Positions 22,252 through 24,928 of a stretch of 24,928 nucleotides of DNA are shown one piece after another. Under the pieces are notes generated by a model, which made no database searches, was not told the origin of the DNA, and saw nothing but the letters and a program-made list of their open reading frames with translations. The position numbers were made by a program, and so were the translations under genes. The DNA is from JBNKFQ01 sp050289385 (GTDB lineage Bacteria > Pseudomonadota > Gammaproteobacteria > Pseudomonadales > Porticoccaceae), in the NCBI GenBank assembly GCA_050289385.1, contig JBNKFQ010000349.1, positions 1 to 24,928 of the forward strand, in the 5' to 3' direction. Positions within the stretch are counted from its first letter, which is position 1. Each line of letters starts with the position of its first letter.

Positions 22252-24771
22252 ATGAAACACAAATATAAAACCGCCAGGGCCGCAATTATGGTGGCTATGG
22301 CAATACAAACTCTGCCGGTATTTGCAGAACAATTCGAGATACCCGCGCAATCCGCTGCGTCGGCGCTCAATATTTATGCAAAACAAACCAATACGGCGCT
22401 GGTTTATAATTATCGTGATCTTGCCAGGATCGAGACCAATGCTTTGGTAGGCGATTTCGATTCACAAATGGCCTTGCAATTATTGGTTGAGGGTACGGGG
22501 TTGGTTGTCGTCAAGGAAGGCGATATGGTAACCGTGCAAGTGTCTTCGAAAAATGATAACTCTGGTTCCACTTCTTCGATTAATAAAGTACACGATAAAT
22601 ATTCAGACAATAAAATTGAGGAAATGGTAGTCACTGCGACTAAACGGGAGACCACTTTGCAGGACACTCCCATGTCAATTTCGGTTCTGGGTGAAGAGGA
22701 AATCGAAGCTCGAGGTTTAATTAATACCGAGGATTTTTTGCGCAGTGTGCCCGGTGCAACTTATACAGAGGTAGTACCCGGAGTTAGCCAGATTACTTTT
22801 CGTGGCTTACGTACTCAAGCCTTTGAAATTAATACAGTAGGTACTTATCTTGGCGACGTACCAACCACATTTAACAGTGCAATTACTCGTACTGCATCGG
22901 ATCTGAAATTGGTCGACATTGCTCGTATTGAGGTATTGCGCGGTCCACAAGGTACCCTGTTTGGTGCTGGTGCGATGGGTGGTGTGGTTCGCAGTATCCC
23001 CAATGATCCAGATTTGAATGAGTTCAGTGGGTACCTTCAGGCAGGTCTGTTCGGAATGTCAGAATCAGACCAGACGGGCAATAGCCAGGAGGGAGTGATT
23101 AACTTGCCTCTGATCAACGACAAACTGGCATTAAGAGTGGCCGCCTATCGCTATGACAACCCGGGATTTGGCGACTACGTTTCAACTCCGGAGTATCAGG
23201 TAACAGCGACAGCTTTCGGCTACCCCTTAAAGACAGGAAAAGACGTAAACGGTTCTATCATTGAAGGTGTGCGCTCAAGCTTGCTATGGCAGGCGAGCGA
23301 GAACTTATCTGTCAAATGGACGCTTGGTTACCAAAAGAACGAAGGGGCAAGCTGGCTTGGTAGCGACGCCAATGCCACTGCTATTGGTTCTTATACAAAC
23401 TACACTTTGGATGTGAGTAGCTTGACTGGTGACTCCAAAGATTTTGTCACCGGTGAATTGCTGTTCAATAATTTAGTTGTTGACTATGACCTTGGCTGGG
23501 GTTCGGTAACCAGCTCCACTACTCTGACAACCAGTGACTACAGTGAGGCTTTTGTGGGCACCATTGTGTATGTTGATGTGTCGGATCCATCAAAGGACTT
23601 GCTTACTCATGAAACCCGCTTTGCTTCCAGTTTTGATGGTCCTCTACAATTCGTGGGCGGGATTTACTATAACGAGTATGAAGAAAATACAGGTTTGTCC
23701 GCATATATCACTACGAATGCTTTTGGCGGTTATACTGGCCCAACAGATCCCCAGCGTCAGTATATTGTCAGAACGACCAAAGAAGATTTGAAAGAATTCG
23801 CGCTGTTTGGTGAGGTGGAGTACTCTTTTAGCGAAGAGTGGACTTTCGTAGTGGGCGCTCGTTGGTTCGACTACACTCGTGACGATGCGTATTTTATCGG
23901 TGAAAATGACTTCCAGCGCTTTCCCTGGGATGGGGGTGTAAATACGGCAGTCCGCAGTCTCATAACCACCGATGAAAGCAGTACTAATTTTAAAGCGACA
24001 CTAAGATATCAACCGAGCGATGAAGTGATGCTTTACGCTAACTGGGCGCAGGGGTTCCGGTTGGGTACAGGCCAGGCCTTGCCATCTGCCGGACTCTGTG
24101 ACGTTGATAACGATGGGGTTCTGGATGGTACAGACGTAGCATTCAACCCCGAAATTGGTTCTGACAATATCGATAACTATGAGCTGGGTGCCAAATTGGA
24201 TCTGCTCGACAGCAAGCTGCAAGTGAACCTGGCTGTATACCAGAACAATTGGGAGGACATTCCAGTGTCGGTATTTGGCCAAACCAGCGCTTGTACCAAT
24301 TCGATTACAGTCAATGCCGGTAATGCCGAGACTCGCGGCTTTGAGATTGAAAGCTTTTATTATGTGACACCAGACCTAACCTTGATTGCCGGGGTTGGTT
24401 ACAACGACTCGGAATTACTCGACAGCCTGATCGGTACAAAAGGAGATCGCTTGCCGGTGATGCCCGAATACAATGGTAACGTGGCATTGGCGTACACGTT
24501 TGAACTGTTTGGTTATCCGGCTTCCGTGCGCAGTGACTACAGCTTCGCCGCCGGTGCCTATAGTGAAGTTCGCCGAGTATACCCGGAAAGTGACAGTTAC
24601 GGTCAGTGGGACCTGAGAGCAAACATCGACTTCGATGACATTACCCTGACGGTGTACGGCAAGAATCTCACCGGTGAAGATGCGATTCTGGGTTATTACA
24701 ATGGCGGCGTTGGTTACGCTACCCGCTTGCTGCCACGCAGCTACGGTGTCGACGTACGCTATCACTTCTAA
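22252..24771 (+). CDS. TonB-dependent receptor with N-terminal signalling (STN) domain
   Basis: This 839-residue outer-membrane transporter has a signal peptide (1-25, ending LPVFA) and an STN domain (about 26-100: FEIPAQSAASALNIYAKQTN, ALVYNYRDL) that contacts FecR. A TonB-box region at about 123-129 (EEMVVTA), a plug (TLQDTPMSISVLGEEEIEAR, FRGLRTQAFE, LRGPQGTLFGAGAMGGVVRS) and a beta barrel ending in Phe (YGVDVRYHF) follow. With the two upstream genes it forms a full surface-signalling system. The substrate is not evident. An extracellular loop at 617-628 reads DVDNDGVLDGTD, a calcium-binding DxDxDG-type loop, unusual in these receptors. A strong GGGGGGAG precedes ATG. The 101 bp before it holds no gene. 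Confidence 0.94.
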   Translation: MKHKYKTARAAIMVAMAIQTLPVFAEQFEIPAQSAASALNIYAKQTNTALVYNYRDLARIETNALVGDFDSQMALQLLVEGTGLVVVKEGDMVTVQVSSKNDNSGSTSSINKVHDKYSDNKIEEMVVTATKRETTLQDTPMSISVLGEEEIEARGLINTEDFLRSVPGATYTEVVPGVSQITFRGLRTQAFEINTVGTYLGDVPTTFNSAITRTASDLKLVDIARIEVLRGPQGTLFGAGAMGGVVRSIPNDPDLNEFSGYLQAGLFGMSESDQTGNSQEGVINLPLINDKLALRVAAYRYDNPGFGDYVSTPEYQVTATAFGYPLKTGKDVNGSIIEGVRSSLLWQASENLSVKWTLGYQKNEGASWLGSDANATAIGSYTNYTLDVSSLTGDSKDFVTGELLFNNLVVDYDLGWGSVTSSTTLTTSDYSEAFVGTIVYVDVSDPSKDLLTHETRFASSFDGPLQFVGGIYYNEYEENTGLSAYITTNAFGGYTGPTDPQRQYIVRTTKEDLKEFALFGEVEYSFSEEWTFVVGARWFDYTRDDAYFIGENDFQRFPWDGGVNTAVRSLITTDESSTNFKATLRYQPSDEVMLYANWAQGFRLGTGQALPSAGLCDVDNDGVLDGTDVAFNPEIGSDNIDNYELGAKLDLLDSKLQVNLAVYQNNWEDIPVSVFGQTSACTNSITVNAGNAETRGFEIESFYYVTPDLTLIAGVGYNDSELLDSLIGTKGDRLPVMPEYNGNVALAYTFELFGYPASVRSDYSFAAGAYSEVRRVYPESDSYGQWDLRANIDFDDITLTVYGKNLTGEDAILGYYNGGVGYATRLLPRSYGVDVRYHF

Positions 24772-24789
24772 TTTTGTTCCAGTCTGAAT

Positions 24790-24826
24790 ACGGGGCGGGT
24801 GCTGTATGGCATCCGCCCCGTTGTCC
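24790..24826 (+). terminator. terminator-like hairpin after the receptor gene
   Basis: ACGGGGCGGGTGC (24790-24802) pairs with GCATCCGCCCCGT (24809-24821), one G-T wobble, around TGTATG, followed by only a short T-containing stretch (TTGTCC). The stem is strong but the T tract is poor. From 24827 to the end of the window I see no feature. Confidence 0.65.
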
Positions 24827-24928
24827 ATATAAGTTATATTCTTCAACAACTTACTCCTGTATTCTCCACTCTGTAAAAATAGCAGTAGGGTTATTTCACC
24901 CAGATTCGTGGTCTATGATAAGAAGGGT

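Overview
The window looks like a chromosome segment of a gammaproteobacterium, probably a marine or environmental relative of the Cellvibrionales. The basis is the gene order initiator tRNA, rimP, nusA, infB, rbfA, truB, rpsO, pnp, which matches the E. coli metY-to-pnp cluster, followed by a surface-signalling TonB locus. The exact genus cannot be read from the sequence.

Left region (1 to about 8,880): an accessory stretch. It holds the start of a small exported protein on the minus strand (cut by the window edge), a pair of GGGGGTAT repeats, and three copies (465, 2368, 3206) of a segment that reads like the 3' end of a tRNA-Leu plus its terminator. The three copies bound two small cassettes. 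The first carries a decayed S9 peptidase fragment and a DUF4143 ATPase. The second carries a RelE/HigB-type toxin broken by a nonsense codon and a one-base deletion, plus its intact HTH antitoxin. After the third copy come an AraC-family activator, a secreted metal-dependent amidohydrolase preceded by two 12-bp direct repeats 21 bp apart (a likely AraC operator), and an S9 prolyl-oligopeptidase-like protein whose nucleophile serine appears to be missing. In E. coli the tRNA-Leu gene leuU lies between secG and metY, so this stretch is best read as an island inserted at the tRNA-Leu that normally precedes this operon.

Central region (8,845 to 18,295): a strong sigma70 promoter, the initiator tRNA, two hairpin terminators, then the translation/RNA-decay operon: rimP (30S maturation), nusA (transcription pausing/termination), infB (IF-2), rbfA (30S cold maturation), truB (tRNA psi55), rpsO (S15) and pnp (PNPase). 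Two of its gaps hold unusual inverted repeats built from 7-nt units. The rpsO and pnp leaders carry stem-loops placed where S15 autoregulation and RNase III processing are known in E. coli. A 15-bp-stem terminator ends the operon and probably also serves the convergent gene.

Right region (18,316 to 24,928): a minus-strand REC-GGDEF-EAL protein with key residues replaced in all three domains. A divergent control region follows with a perfect CRP-type site and a palindrome. A FecI-type sigma factor, a FecR anti-sigma regulator and a TonB-dependent receptor with an N-terminal signalling (STN) domain then form a complete cell-surface signalling system of unknown ligand.
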